The translations under genes were made by a program, and so were the position numbers. The notes under the pieces were generated by a model, which worked only from the letters and a program-made list of their open reading frames with translations, was not told where the DNA came from and did no database searches. Positions 24,220-35,482 of a DNA stretch of 61,853 bases are shown in pieces. The stretch's first letter is position 1. Each line of letters begins with the position of its first letter. The DNA is from Gloeophyllum trabeum ATCC 11539 (Eukaryota; Basidiomycota; Agaricomycetes; Gloeophyllales; Gloeophyllaceae): assembly GCF_000344685.1 (NCBI RefSeq), contig NW_006920431.1:76982-138834 (forward strand). The letters are read 5' to 3'.

Positions 24220-26070
24220 ATGTTGCTCATCCACCTCCCGCCCGAAACGCTTTACCAGATCGCTTGCTCCTGTCCTGGCCGCCAGGACGTTGTGTCCCTC
24301 GCCTTGTCATGCAAGTACCTGTATGAAATCGCTTCTCGTGGGCCTCTGCAATATTTCGATATACGCAGTCGATTACAAAGCCCTGCCCTGTGGTCGCGAT
24401 TGAGCGATCCTGATAACTTAAAAGCTCATCTGGTCCACTCCCTGACTATCCTACACGATTTTTATGGAGACGATGTAAATGCCTATCTCGTGAACGAGGA
24501 CGTTCCGGTGCAAGAGCGCGTACCAGAACAGTATCGGCGGGAGCCCGATACATGGCTGGTCAAATACTCAAGCATTGAAGAGCTTCGCAAAGACGAAAGG
24601 GCGCTGATATCGGCGTTGAAGCGCATGGTCAATTTGCGAAGATTCCGATGGTTCCGATACTATTCTCCTGAAAGTAAGGGAGAATGGGACCTTTGGCGGA
24701 CTATAAATGAGCTAGGAAACGTCGACGAAATAGATATCGTAGACCTACTGCCGGCGCCGTGGCCGGGTGTCACCTCCTTCGAGTTGCCATTTATTGTTGA
24801 ATCACCGTCGGTACGTGCCAGTGGGCATACACGCCATAACTTGTGTTATTGTATGCTTGCTGAATCAACTTAGTTCTGGTCCTTGCGAGGTGTGACATCC
24901 TTCACCTTCCGCGCGGATGGACCGGAGCGGGATGGTTCCTCGGTAGACCTGACCCCTATGTATCAGATGCTGGTCGATTGTCCTCACCTCAAGGTAAGGT
25001 GCAGCTCGACAATAGTTCACATGTCTCTCAATCTAATCTCCTCCCATTTTCTGTGCCATAGAATCTCTCTATGGATGTGGGCGTCTTGCTTGTCCAAAGT
25101 GCCGATATGTTGCTACAGCATGGTACTTGGCCGAACTTAAGCTCCATCCGAATGTTTGGATTTACCTGCTACCTTGCGATCATTACCCAATTTCTGAATC
25201 GCCATCCGGCCCTCGAGCAGGCCAAGCTTCCGCACCCGCAAGTTGTATTACCGTTGGAAGACTGCATGCTTTCCGATGGGGCCCTCCCAAATCTGTCAAG
25301 TCTCGAGTATCAGGCCGGAACGGCTGCGGCCATTCTTCAGAATCCCACAGCTGCACAGAACCTCCGGAATATTGCGGGTATAAATTTGCGGGATATGTGT
25401 CGGCTGGAAAAACGTAACGGCGATCCGTGGGACAGAGTGCTCGCTCTGTGGAGAGCGCATCTGATCGAGGGGATAAAGATGCGGCCGTCCATCTCCTCGC
25501 TCAAGTTGCTCTCATATCAACCTTCCTATTTGCTGAAGCTTGCTGGGCTGGCGCCCCAGCTGACTGAGTTGGACCTCGACCTATTTGAGGATGATTTTGA
25601 TCCAGTGAGTAATATTATGACCATTTATCACGCTATCTTGTACCGACACCTCGCGTTACCAGGCACCAGACGAGCACTGCAATGCACTCGCACATTTTCC
25701 TGCCTTGACTACTTTTTCATGGAATTATTCTCTATATCAGCGGGGTCCGCGTGATCCACCCAATGACGTTGGCGACGCTTCTGTTGTCTGTCGGTTGGCT
25801 CGGGCTTGTCCGAATCTCACTTACATACGCTGTTGCGGAATCAGTGTAATCATAATCATGAGGGGAGAAAGTGGCATTCGGTGGGTTTGCAGAGGTTTGT
25901 ATGAGTCCATGCAGCCTGTATTTGGAGCGGACGAAAAGGTCTATCACGCTGAGGTGTGTGTGTCAAAGTACACATTTGGTCTGGATGCTAGACCTAACTC
26001 TAATGCCCCCCGACAGAACCCATTGACGAACTACATCACCGAATGCTCACCGAGTGAGGGGGACACATAG
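24220..26070 (+). CDS. F-box protein A, clustered paralogous family
   Basis: Four exons (24220-24810, 24874-24993, 25062-25604, 25663-26070) give about 553 residues. The N-terminus (LPPETLYQIACSCPGRQD, then VSLALSCKYLYEIA) is an F-box, the Skp1-binding segment of SCF ubiquitin ligases. The body has leucine-rich, LRR-like spacing (TELDLDLF, PNLSSLEY) typical of fungal F-box proteins that choose a substrate. It shares intron positions with F-box B (39549), C (45018 minus) and D (58318): a break after the phrase ending SPS/TPS, another after CPHLK/CPRLK, and a third after the last leucine-rich block. The final exon carries a C-terminal tail that B and C lack. It runs tail-to-tail towards MFS1 with a gap of about 200 bp. 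The substrate is unknown. Confidence 0.8.
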
Positions 26071-26266
26071 ATAAATCCCAGTCCACATTGCTTAGTTCAT
26101 CACGCCGGCACTAAGTACGACACCGAAAATCCACCAAAAGGTTCACTTGAGCTATTATGCTACATCGTGTGGAGTTATATTAGACAAGATTCTATGGTTC
26201 AATGCAAACTATGCGTAGCTCTTCCTCCTCCCTTCCCCGACCAGTCTCCGCACTTATACCAGAAAA

Positions 26267-28541
26267 TCATGAGCGCGCGTAACGACTCGCTTTCCGTATC
26301 CGCTCGCCAAAATGCCAGAATACCCAGGGTCTACGTCGTTGGATCAGCCTCGGAAGTGTAAGATTGGCAGCTGATAGGCTACTTACGCAGGACATCCAAT
26401 AACAATTGCCGCACATGCGAGAATCGTGTCGCCCTTCCCAAAGCCCAGCGCATTGTACATCGCGGGCGCGAACAGGGGGAAGCCGAATCCAGCTAGCGAT
26501 CGTAGACACGACACGGCCGCAAGCGCGGAGGCGGCGTGCAGCGTGAAGGCATCGATGACATATGTCTGGATGGACTGGAAGTTGAGGATCTGACCAGCGC
26601 CGATAAAGGCGATTCCCTGCAGAGACATATCAATTGCTGCCACGTCTGAGGCGCGGGCAGAGCACGCACGATATCGGGAACGATCCAATGAATATCCCTT
26701 CTCGCCGTCCATCCTGCAATGAACAGGCCAGCAGGCAGCAATATCGTGCCGGGAACCATCGAGGCTGTAGGCGAGTGGTGAGAATCGCAATCGACAGGCG
26801 CAACGAGTGGGTGCACACTTACGAAGTCGATACTCCGGCCTCCCCTGCCCGCCATTCCGCTTGATGAAATGCGCGTATATCCGATCGAGCAAGCGCGCGT
26901 TGATTTGCGACGCACCCGTGAGGCCCACGCCGAGCGCGATGTAGTGCAGCCCGGCGATGCCGACACGCTCACCGTAGACGCCCTCGAAGATCGACGGGAT
27001 GGTCGTGAGGAACACTGGAGAACGCATTTCAGATGGGAGCCCAGTCTCTAGAAGAATAGAGCAGACTTACGATACATGGTCCCATAGATAAAGGCCATGT
27101 AGATACCCAAGAGCTGGATGATCGGCTCGTATGCGAAAAGCAGGAACGGCCGCGTGAGCGAGTGCTTGAAGATCGACTTCCAGCTGTGGGTACGGGTTGG
27201 TCAAATGACTCCGACGCCGCAGAAAATGAGGCTTACTGTCGGTCCGCGGTGTCATACACCGTACGCACGTCCCGCCCGCCTTTCTCGATGTCCATCTCCT
27301 TCCTGATGCGGCTGGCCTTCTGCCCAAGAAGAATGGGTGCATAGGCTATGATCATGTAGTTTAGCCAACAAGCTGGTAGGGTCTTTCAGCGGTGAAGGAC
27401 TTACTCTCGCGGAGGTAGAGCAAGCCGAAGCATTGGATGATGCCGTCGACGATTGTTGTCGACCAGAACTAACAGGCGACGGTGAGTGCTGATTGCAGGA
27501 AGTGTTTGGGAAAGGGACTTACGACCCATCGCCAAGTGCTCCGCTCCGCAATCCACGCGCCCGCGACCGGTCCAACGACGGGACCTAGAAGCGGCGCGAG
27601 GGAGTACAACGCAATCGCCTGCCCACGCTCCTGCACGGCCCAAAGATCACCTAGCACGCCTCCACCGATCTATGTTCAGTCGGCCTCGTCAACTTCTGCT
27701 GGAACAAATGTGGACTTTGTCCCGGAAGACAGAGGAAGTATGCTTACGGATAGAGGCGCGCTTCCTCCAAGGCCCGCGAGGAATCGAAAAGCGATGAGTT
27801 GGCCTGTGTTTTGGGCGAAGCCACAGACGAGGTTCCATACTGAGAGCAGGATAAGATCCAGCGGCCCGAAAATGACGTGGCGTGCTCACCAAGGTACCAC
27901 ATATTCGCGAGCTGCAGAACTCTTGACCGTCCGAATATTTCGCTGAGGGGACCCAGGAATAGCGGGCCGATGGCTGCAACTGAGGTCAGTGACGCGCTCT
28001 CGCGTGAGGGTGCAGACGCTTACCATACGCGAGCACGAAGATGGAGGTGGTCATCGCTTCGATAACCTGGCTCGTGATCCCGAATTGGGACGCGATTTGT
28101 CTCGTCGCGGGTGCAACCATGGACGAGGACACTGGGCTGATGAACGTGAACGCGGACACGATAAATGTCGCGCCCCACTTGCGCTTGTATGACCAGCTTC
28201 GGCCGCATCGTTAATTAGCGCTGGTAGTATGGACTCGAATCGGACGCTCACTTTCGTGGATTCTGCGGATCGTCTGGCCCGTCCCAGTCGATTACTATTT
28301 CATTCGAGCCATCCTCCTCCCCGTCGCCTTCCCTCCCCCCTTCTGCTGTACTCGGCGGCTTCTCCACCTTTGGCCGCACATCCTCCTTATCGAGCGGTAC
28401 GTCGACCGCGGTGCTATCGAACGCCTCCCTAGCCTCATCCCTCAGCGTCGCAGACTCGGACCTCGGGCCTTGGTCAAACGAGTCGGTGTTCGGGGCGCGT
28501 GTGCTGTCGTCGTTCATAAATCGTGTCATAGTCGTAAACAA
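26267..28541 (-). CDS. MFS1, DHA1-type major facilitator (drug/H+ antiporter-like)
   Basis: Twelve exons join in frame to 550 residues: 28541-28252, 28196-28024, 27973-27890, 27839-27748, 27669-27523, 27468-27405, 27345-27237, 27183-27071, 27014-26823, 26764-26670, 26616-26387 and 26330-26267. A hydrophilic acidic N-tail of about 90 residues ends with DWDGPDDPQNPRNW, the standard lead-in to DHA1 pumps. Transmembrane signatures follow: SPVSSSMVAPA in TM1, GPLSEIFGR in the loop 2-3 region, GFAQNTGQLIAFRFLAGLGG, then GERGQAIALYSLAPLLGP-like motif C around residues 225-260. It sits in the plasma membrane and probably exports toxic compounds. It is paralogous to MFS2 (55647) over the full length but has one extra intron (27236-27184). 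Confidence 0.88.
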
Positions 28542-29566
28542 AGCACGTTAGTGGGGGAAACGCGGGGGGAAAGCAAACATACGGGAGGTGTATATAGGCA
28601 TGTGATGGTCCGCGCTGACTCTCCAAGGATGACACTGACATCCTCTGCCGCGCGTGCCGAGGCCACAGAACCGATGCCGCGACCGTCGGCTCAGCACTTA
28701 CCGCCGGCAACTCTATCACTGTTTCCTCTTTGGGCATCCTCGACATGACGGAAATGATGACGACCGCGTCTTTTGCAGCCGCTGGAGAGCCACAAGGTTG
28801 CGGAACACAGGCTGTCTCGGTACACGAGAGCCCCAGAGGGATTTTGTGCTTGCCGACAGACAGCGACAGACTAAGTATTTCTGGATCGCAGCTCGGATGT
28901 CCGCTGCACCTCGCTCTTTCTCACGGAACCAGCGACTTTTTCGGTCTTTGTCAGGCGTCGAGTGTCCATTGCGTCGCTTCGCTCGGCAGCGAATGCTTGG
29001 ATATGGCGCAAGGGAGTCATTTCTCTACAGGTGGCTCCGTTCTCGACCTACTGCTATGTATATGACAAGTTCGCAATGCCAGTCTGCCGCGAAAGCGAAT
29101 TTTCTGTATGACGAACCCCGATGACAAGACGACGTAAGTAGGAGCGCCTTGCGTCGGACTGACTGTGGTCACGCAGCACGGTTCGCATGAATCAACGGCA
29201 TACCCTCGGAGGAGACACAAACTCCATGGATCGAGCGTTGCATTCTCGGTGTCTTGGAGTCTAATCTTGGACTTTCGCTGGTCTAACATGGCGCAGACAT
29301 TGGATTCAGCTGTAATTTTGTGAGTCGACTCGAGTTTCTACTACTGTGCGCAGGAAATTGCGACGGTGAACACAGCAAGGACTCCGAAAGTCTGCGACAG
29401 ACTCGCGAGTCGATCGAGTCGCCACGAGCGAGACACTGCCACAGGAGGAATCGCGACGTCAACTTGCCCCTGACTTCGGAGCCAATAGCATAACCTGCAC
29501 TACTCGATATGGCCCGCGCTCCCATCGATGCTGCCCACAGCGTCGACTAAGCTCTGACCACCGTCA
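28542..29566. other. Divergent intergenic region between MFS1 and mannitol-1-phosphate dehydrogenase
   Basis: No gene seen in about 1 kb. It must contain both promoters. A perfect 12 bp palindrome GACTCGCGAGTC lies at 29400-29411, with further GACTCGA/CGAGTC words nearby (about 29322-29335 and 29413-29420). Confidence 0.45.
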
Positions 29567-30817
29567 ATGACGACGATGCCGCACAAAAAGGCGATCCACT
29601 TTGGCGCGGGCAACATCGGGCGCGGGTTCATCGGGCCCCTCCTCGTCCAGTCTGGCTACCACGTCGTCTTCGCCGACGTCGACGCCCACATCATCGACGA
29701 GCTCAACACGAAGCACTCCTACCAAGTCCACATCCTCGACAACGCCTCCGCGGCGGCTCTTGATGACGGCCAGGAGAAGAAGAAGCAGCGCCGCGAGTCC
29801 GTCGACTCCGTGTCCGGCGTGCTCACCACGCACATGGACGACGTGATCAAGGAGTTCGAGGACCCGGCCATGCAGATTGTCACCACCGCCGTCGGGCCCC
29901 CCGTCCTCGCCAAGATCGCGCCCGCCATCGCGCAAGGCCTCCAAGGCCGGCGGCGCGCGATTGGCGAGCGCGGCGTGCTCAACGTCATCGCCTGCGAGAA
30001 CATGGTCAACCAGACCACGCTCCTCAAGGACCTCGTCATGCAGCACCTTCCGGACGACGACAGAGCCTGGGCGGACGCGCACGTCGGCTGGGCCAACTGC
30101 TCCGTCGACCGCATCGTCCCGCCCGCCGACGGCCTCGACGGGAGCAACAATCCGCTCGACGTCGGCGTCGAGGATTTCTACGAGTGGGTCGTCGACGAGC
30201 GCGCGCTCAAGCGCGACGACGACGTGCACATGCCGCTCGCCGGGATGAAGCTCACGCAGGACCTCGAGGGCTACATCCACCGCAAGCTCTTCACGCTCAA
30301 CTGCGGGCACGCCATCACCGCCTACCTCGGCTACCTCAAGGGCTACAGGACCGTCGACCAGGCGATCAGGGACCCGCAGATCCGCGACATCGTCAAGGGC
30401 GCCCTCGAAGAGTCCGGCTTCGCGCTCATCCGCAGGCACGGGTTCGATGAGGAGGAGCACCGTGAGTATATCGAGAAGACGCTTACGCGGTTCGAGAACC
30501 CTAACCTCAAGGATGACGTGAACCGCGTCGGCAGACAGCCGCTACGCAAGCTCGGGAGGGAGGATAGATTGCTCGGGCCGGTGTATATGGCGAAGGAGTA
30601 TCAGATCCCCGTCTCGGATCTCTTACGGGGCATTGCGGCGGCGTTCCTATATGACATCAAGGATGATCCGCAGAGTGTAGAACTCCGGCAGAAGATCAAG
30701 GATAAGGGGATCACCAAGACCGTCGAGGAGATCACGGGCTTCGAGGAGGGGAGCCCGGAGCACGAGATCATCCTCAAGAGCTATGAGGAACTCAGCAAAT
30801 GGAGGCAGCCAAACTAG
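29567..30817 (+). CDS. mtlD-like (M1PDH): Mannitol-1-phosphate 5-dehydrogenase
   Basis: This is a single-exon gene of 416 residues. The enzyme interconverts fructose-6-phosphate and mannitol-1-phosphate with NAD(H), in the cytosol, and feeds the fungal mannitol pool used for carbon storage and stress protection. The Rossmann motif FGAGNIGRGFIG sits at about residues 12-23. The catalytic-lysine segment of polyol long-chain dehydrogenases is visible as HRKLFTLNCGHA, followed by YLGYLKGYRTVDQA. The C-terminal helical domain is complete. Codon use is strongly G/C-ending, unlike the flanking repeats, suggesting a well expressed gene. A Lys/Arg-rich insert (about residues 66-80) is longer than I recall for ascomycete homologues. 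The long antisense frame at 29564-30460 is a compositional shadow. Confidence 0.95.
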   Translation: MTTMPHKKAIHFGAGNIGRGFIGPLLVQSGYHVVFADVDAHIIDELNTKHSYQVHILDNASAAALDDGQEKKKQRRESVDSVSGVLTTHMDDVIKEFEDPAMQIVTTAVGPPVLAKIAPAIAQGLQGRRRAIGERGVLNVIACENMVNQTTLLKDLVMQHLPDDDRAWADAHVGWANCSVDRIVPPADGLDGSNNPLDVGVEDFYEWVVDERALKRDDDVHMPLAGMKLTQDLEGYIHRKLFTLNCGHAITAYLGYLKGYRTVDQAIRDPQIRDIVKGALEESGFALIRRHGFDEEEHREYIEKTLTRFENPNLKDDVNRVGRQPLRKLGREDRLLGPVYMAKEYQIPVSDLLRGIAAAFLYDIKDDPQSVELRQKIKDKGITKTVEEITGFEEGSPEHEIILKSYEELSKWRQPN

Positions 30818-31231
30818 AGTGTGCTATGTTGTGCCGATGGAATGACTTTTAGCTCGACGACGTGTACAAGACATGTATATCTTGGTCTCCGGCGGGCCGT
30901 CGTCTGCGGCCCCGCTGATGTACTCATGTGTAGACTACTCATAACCCAGTGTATAATATGGACTCTATAGTGTAGGATGCCTGAGCGTACATCGCCCGAA
31001 GGCAATACAGATTCTCCGCGCACTGAGTACCTATAACTTCGGCGGTACCCACTACTCCGAATGTAGGCAGCAGTCCACTCACATTGACAAATCGAAGTTG
31101 GTTGGCTAGGTTGGCTTCGGACGAAGTGCACTAAAGTCAGAGCGTACCCTCTGACCCATGCGTAGCTTGACATGCATACCTAAGCATGATACGCCTTCTC
31201 GACGGATCAAAATACAGGCTCCGTCGACTTG
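30818..31231. other. Intergenic, no gene seen
   Basis: Downstream flank of mannitol-1-phosphate dehydrogenase and 3' flank of the F-box relic. Nothing recognisable. Confidence 0.4.
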
Positions 31232-32080
31232 TTAAGCCCTTTGTACATGTGAACCCACCGGATGCCACCTCCGTCCCTCGTGATGATAGCTGTGCCCGTG
31301 TATTCCCAGCGGATGTCTGAGCTCTGGACAGACCCGAGGCAGACGACAGATCACGGAAGGGTCGCGAGCGTCGGTGGTTGGATGAGGGTCACATCCATAA
31401 GGATAATAAAGCCAGGCGAGGATATCCAAGCGAGGAAAACGCGCGAGCGCGCTGCAGTGTTTGTGCGGTCCCTGGCAAGGTCGGGGCATCGGTACAGGAT
31501 AGAGAGCATCGTAGTAGGGAAATTACCCACCGAATCAAAGTGAGACTCGTCTATGACCAAGTCCAAGTCTGTCAAGCGGGGCGCTACCTCCGCAAGCTCG
31601 ACCGAAGAGAGGGACAGGTGTGCCCTTATCCCCTCCATCAGATGCACCTTCCACGGTGCGCTCATCATAACCTCGGATTTGTCATCAGGAGCTGCCAGCA
31701 AACATACGGTATCTGGCTCCATAAGTTCATGGTCACAAGATTGCCTAGGTTCATCGCAGCGGTAGGGTTCCGAAAAATAGTGGCAACCGTCGGAATATCC
31801 CAGTTGAGACTTGATAAGTTTGGGAAGTCCCCGTCAGACAGCATGCAGTCTTGCTACGGAGCCAGAGGTTTTGGGTGCAGAAGCCTCTCCCGGATGACGA
31901 TCCAGTCATTGGATGGTAATCAAGAAAAGCGAAACAGTCGGAAGGACGCTAAGAGACGTGAGGGTGGGGATGACGTCCCGAAGGGCCAAATTGGAACGGT
32001 GAGCCGCTCAGTAAACAGCTTCGTCATGCGACGCCAGATCACCGAAGTGTGTTCACGTCAGGTATGTGTGGGTCGGAAGA
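31232..32080 (-). pseudogene. F-box family relic (C-terminal half)
   Basis: Reverse-strand frames match the second half of F-box A in order but not in one phase. DCMLSDGDFPNLSSL (about 31850-31800) corresponds to DCMLSDGALPNLSSL of A. RNPTAAMNLGNLVTMNL corresponds to QNPTAAQNLRNIAGINL. PWKVHLMEGIRAHLSLSS, then VAPRLTDLDL, follows after a frameshift near 31660, and IIT-REGGGIRWV (about 31280) corresponds to IIIMRGESGIRWV. Stops and frame changes separate these blocks, so no protein is made. The N-terminal F-box part is missing or unrecognisable. The 379-codon plus-strand frame over this region is antisense to the relic. Confidence 0.75.
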
Positions 32081-33447
32081 TGGCAGCAACACTCAAATCA
32101 GCAGAAGGTGACGGGGGAAGGGGCGGCAATATAGAGAGATGCCCGAATCATCCGAGAGCCGAGGCCATCGGACCTACTGCTGGCCGTGTACAGCTCGGCA
32201 TACACGATCAAAGCGCTCATATAATTCTAGTGAGAGAAGAATCATTAGCAAACAGGGAGGTGACCAGGAAGCCGCGTCCGCGGCCGGATACCATTCAGTG
32301 CATCGGCATACGCTTAACACAAGGGATGTCCAGAGTAAAGCGGCAAGCTCCCGTAGGCCAACGCCGATCGGGAAAGATCGCAATGGGTATTGTCCTGCGA
32401 GTAGCTTGCATACTCTGTACGCGGGAACAGCGCGGCTCAATAGTCGCGGGACGGAATGATTCCGGCTACTGTGAGCACCGAGAACGCACATACCTGCGAG
32501 CACGAACACAGGAATAGCGCAATATCATAGTACAAGAGATATCAGGCTAGGAATAATACACCACACGCAGATGGCCGGAAGGATGGGCGTGTATTGATCC
32601 TCGGGAAAGCAACTCACCCAGAGCGTAGCGCCTGTCCAATGAAGTGTGGGTACACGGTCTCGAAACGGACGTATAACTGGAGAGACATCCCACGGGTCAG
32701 AATCGCTGCGTATCGGCGGGTCGCATTGCAAAGACCCATCCAATTTTACCGGGAGCTCAACAGACCACGTTACTTCATGGGAAACTGTGGCAAGCACGAC
32801 CATGTGTACCACTATGTCATGATTGCGAGTTTCGACGGCGTACCTGGATGATATTGAAAGACATTCACTCGCGGTATTCAAGCTAGCCACCGGGCGCTTG
32901 AAGGCAGCTGCCGGAGAAACAACCAGAAGTACCACAGCCAAACGGACAGATGCACTTTGGACATTCCGAACTCCCCATATAGCAGAAAAGGACGGCCTAG
33001 ATCGGGATAGTCAATGCAAGAGACTGATATGGACCTCTGGCGCTTGAGCAAGGCAAAGTTAGAAGGCCCGCTATCTGGGGGTATCGGAACCATATATACA
33101 TAGATTCTGGGTATCAGTCGACTCATCTTGCAAAGACTGAATCATAATCACGGAGGTGGTGATAGATTGATTTGACTCACAAACGTTTCGTGCACACTGG
33201 TTCGCAGTGGAAAATAACATACCGAACGCCAAAAGCGGGTTTACTGAAATTACCAGGACTATCTCTGAAAGTAGCGGTGAATCGGAGAACAAGAGGATTT
33301 AAGCTTCACGGAAGAAGAACAGTAAATGAAAGAACGTCCGTACACCACGTATCGATACGTTTAAATCTGGCCATCTTGACGCCCAGGCTGCATCGTCGTT
33401 TGAAGGTACCGAACCTCCAGCGCAGAAATGCTCGAAGGAGGCTGTAC
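32081..33447. other. No clear gene; possible membrane-protein relic
   Basis: Reverse-strand frames contain hydrophobic stretches (for example 32941-32525) but no family I recognise. The segment 32353-32409 is about 70% identical by eye to 48370-48430, with the shared reverse reading QDN-x-HCD-x-x-RS-x-LAY, suggesting two remnants of one gene family. Confidence 0.35.
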
Positions 33448-34203
33448 CAGGACCCCTGAAAATACCGATAGATGCCGGTGCCAGTCCGGACAAAAAAAGC
33501 GCCTTGGGCGAGGGACGCCGGTGCCAGTCCGGACGTAAGTAGGGGTCTCAGCCGGCCAACCCGGTTTTTTAGTCCGGACACCAACGGCACCCCAGCAGTG
33601 AGGCCGGTTGTAGTCCGGACATGGTCAGCAGCCCGCCACTTCGTCGCGACTAGTACACTATCATGACCCGGTATGGTATTTCTCACCGAATAAGGATAGA
33701 CATGCCTCCCCTGTAGTCGTGAACCCATTATTTGCACGGAATTATACAGTTTTTAATATCACGCTGAAATCCAATATCGCGGCGGTATCGTATCTCGCCG
33801 TCCAGGGCTACGAAGCCATGAACGGGCGGGTATTTCGCGCTGTCTCTCAGACCCTGGCAATGCTCAATGCCTGCCGAATCACTCATTTGCCTGCCACGTC
33901 TTGCCTTTGCATGCTGGAGATCTCAAGCCCGAAGGCTCTTCCGTTATCTATTGAACTTTCTACCTCAGGCTATGCACATTTCAGGTTTTCATACCTACAC
34001 CCTAGTATCTAGTGTCTAGAATGATTTGTGGACTACAATGGGTGATTTTTGCTGTTTCCTAGAGGCCGGGGCAATAGTCCGGACATGGATCCGACCTTGG
34101 CCGATGCCGGTATTTTATCCGGACATAAAGGCGGGGGGCCGCCAAAAAAAGTCCGGACATGACAAAATCAAGTCGGCATCTATCGGTATTTTCAGGGGTC
34201 CTG
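33448..34203. mobile_element. Non-autonomous TIR element, 756 bp, with subterminal TCCGGAC repeats
   Basis: Perfect 30 bp inverted repeats lie at 33448-33477 and 34174-34203, beginning CAGGACCCCTGAAAATACCG. A 6 bp direct repeat CTGTAC flanks the element (33442-33447 and 34204-34209) and is a likely target duplication. Seven TCCGGAC motifs cluster near the ends: 33485, 33528, 33573 and 33614 on the left; 34078, 34118 and 34152 on the right. Several are preceded by AG and lie next to A-runs. Such arrays are usually transposase-binding sites. No transposase is encoded. Identical terminal repeats suggest fairly recent insertion. The superfamily is uncertain. Confidence 0.88.
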
Positions 34204-35482
34204 CTGTACCGGAGTAGCCATGGAGGGCCACGTGGGTCCACCGTTATAACTGTGGGAACATTTGCCCATTTCGTATCGAGCCGCCCACAGCGCCTACGCT
34301 GGCAAAATATTATACAAGTCTACCCCGCGTTTTCGTCTCACCCCTCTCACCTGCGTCCCCCGCCAACATGCCCTTCGTCACCCCCAACCTGCGCTGCCCG
34401 AACGACGACGCCAGCGCCTGCGCGAATGCAGGCAAACCGCGCGCACAGAAGCTCAAGTCGCGCCTGTGCAGGGCTTGGCTCTCCATCACACGGAAGTCTC
34501 CAAGGATAACCAACATAAGGTGCGGAAGGTTCTCGCTTAGCTGTCTTTTGTCCCCTTCGCGTCTAGACCTCAGTATGGACGCGTTGCGTGTGTTGCTGCG
34601 TGTCCGGCCTTGCTCGCCAGGCTGAAGCCCGAGATCCGTGCTTCTGCGATGCCGAGGGCGAGGGGGTGTGGCGGTCTCGCGAAGCGCCTGCTTCGCGCAG
34701 CTTCAGAGTCGTGCCATGCTGTTCCGAGGATCCTCGGTGGTTGAGCTGCGAGACTAGGAGCTAACACGGGCGAGTCGGGTCTTGCTATTATTGCGGGGCC
34801 AGGAGAGATTCCTTTCGCTAGCTTTCGCAGACCACTGAGTTCGCAGCTGGGATTAGATCTCTCCTACTTCACATGGCGGTAACACGGGTATACTATCTCG
34901 TGCAGAGAGCATAATCGTGTTGCACCCGCTCCCGAACCAACATTCGCGAGTTAGGAGTAGGAGTCGGGTAGCGGATGTCCATGTCGAGGCAGTACCTTGT
35001 CGATCCCTTTTAGGCTGTGGGTACGTTAGAGTGCTTGGGTGGATCTTCCATGGAAGATGTGTTCGGGCTGAGCGTACCCCCAATATACGTTGTGGGACTT
35101 CAACCTTTCTTCCAATGGACACTCAGCGTACCGGTTCTCAGAGTTCACGCCGCAGCGTACTGGCTAGGGGCGACGCAAATATACCCCTTCTTGAGGGAAT
35201 ATTCGTGTCGGTTATATCCCAAGCTGCGTAACGGGATCATCCCTCTAGATTACGCGCATCTTGGAGAGCTAGCCGCGTTTGTAGCTCTGTATACCCGTGT
35301 CATGACGTGGGCCGATCGTCTTGCACTCGTCTAGTCAATAGACGCGCGGTACGGCGCTGGCAGCTCTATCATAGCCACCGGCGCGCTTGCGATTTCTTGT
35401 TCCTCAATCCCCCCTGTACCTCTCTCAATTGCACCTATCTTGTCTGAATGTTTACTTACCTGTTCACTTCACTAGACGTACT
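34204..35482. other. Intergenic; a possible zinc-finger exon and one unassigned ORF
   Basis: At 34368 an ATG opens MPFVTPNLRCPNDDASACANAG, reminiscent of the start of a MYND-type zinc-finger protein, but the following Cys pairs are not preserved and no continuation was found. At 35017-35334 a frame without an ATG start ends in a helical, aromatic-rich peptide; I do not recognise it. Both may be relics. Confidence 0.3.

Noticed and set aside
29564..30460. 298-codon reverse-strand ORF
   Set aside because: It lies antisense to the mannitol-1-phosphate dehydrogenase and results from G/C-ending codons; the product is an Asp/Val/Glu/Leu-biased shadow without domains.
31378..32517. 379-codon plus-strand ORF
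   Set aside because: It is antisense to the F-box relic, whose reverse-strand blocks align in order with F-box A; the plus-strand product has no recognisable content.
34368..34520. Possible MYND zinc-finger exon
   Set aside because: Only the opening resembles the family; the Cys/His pattern after it is not preserved.
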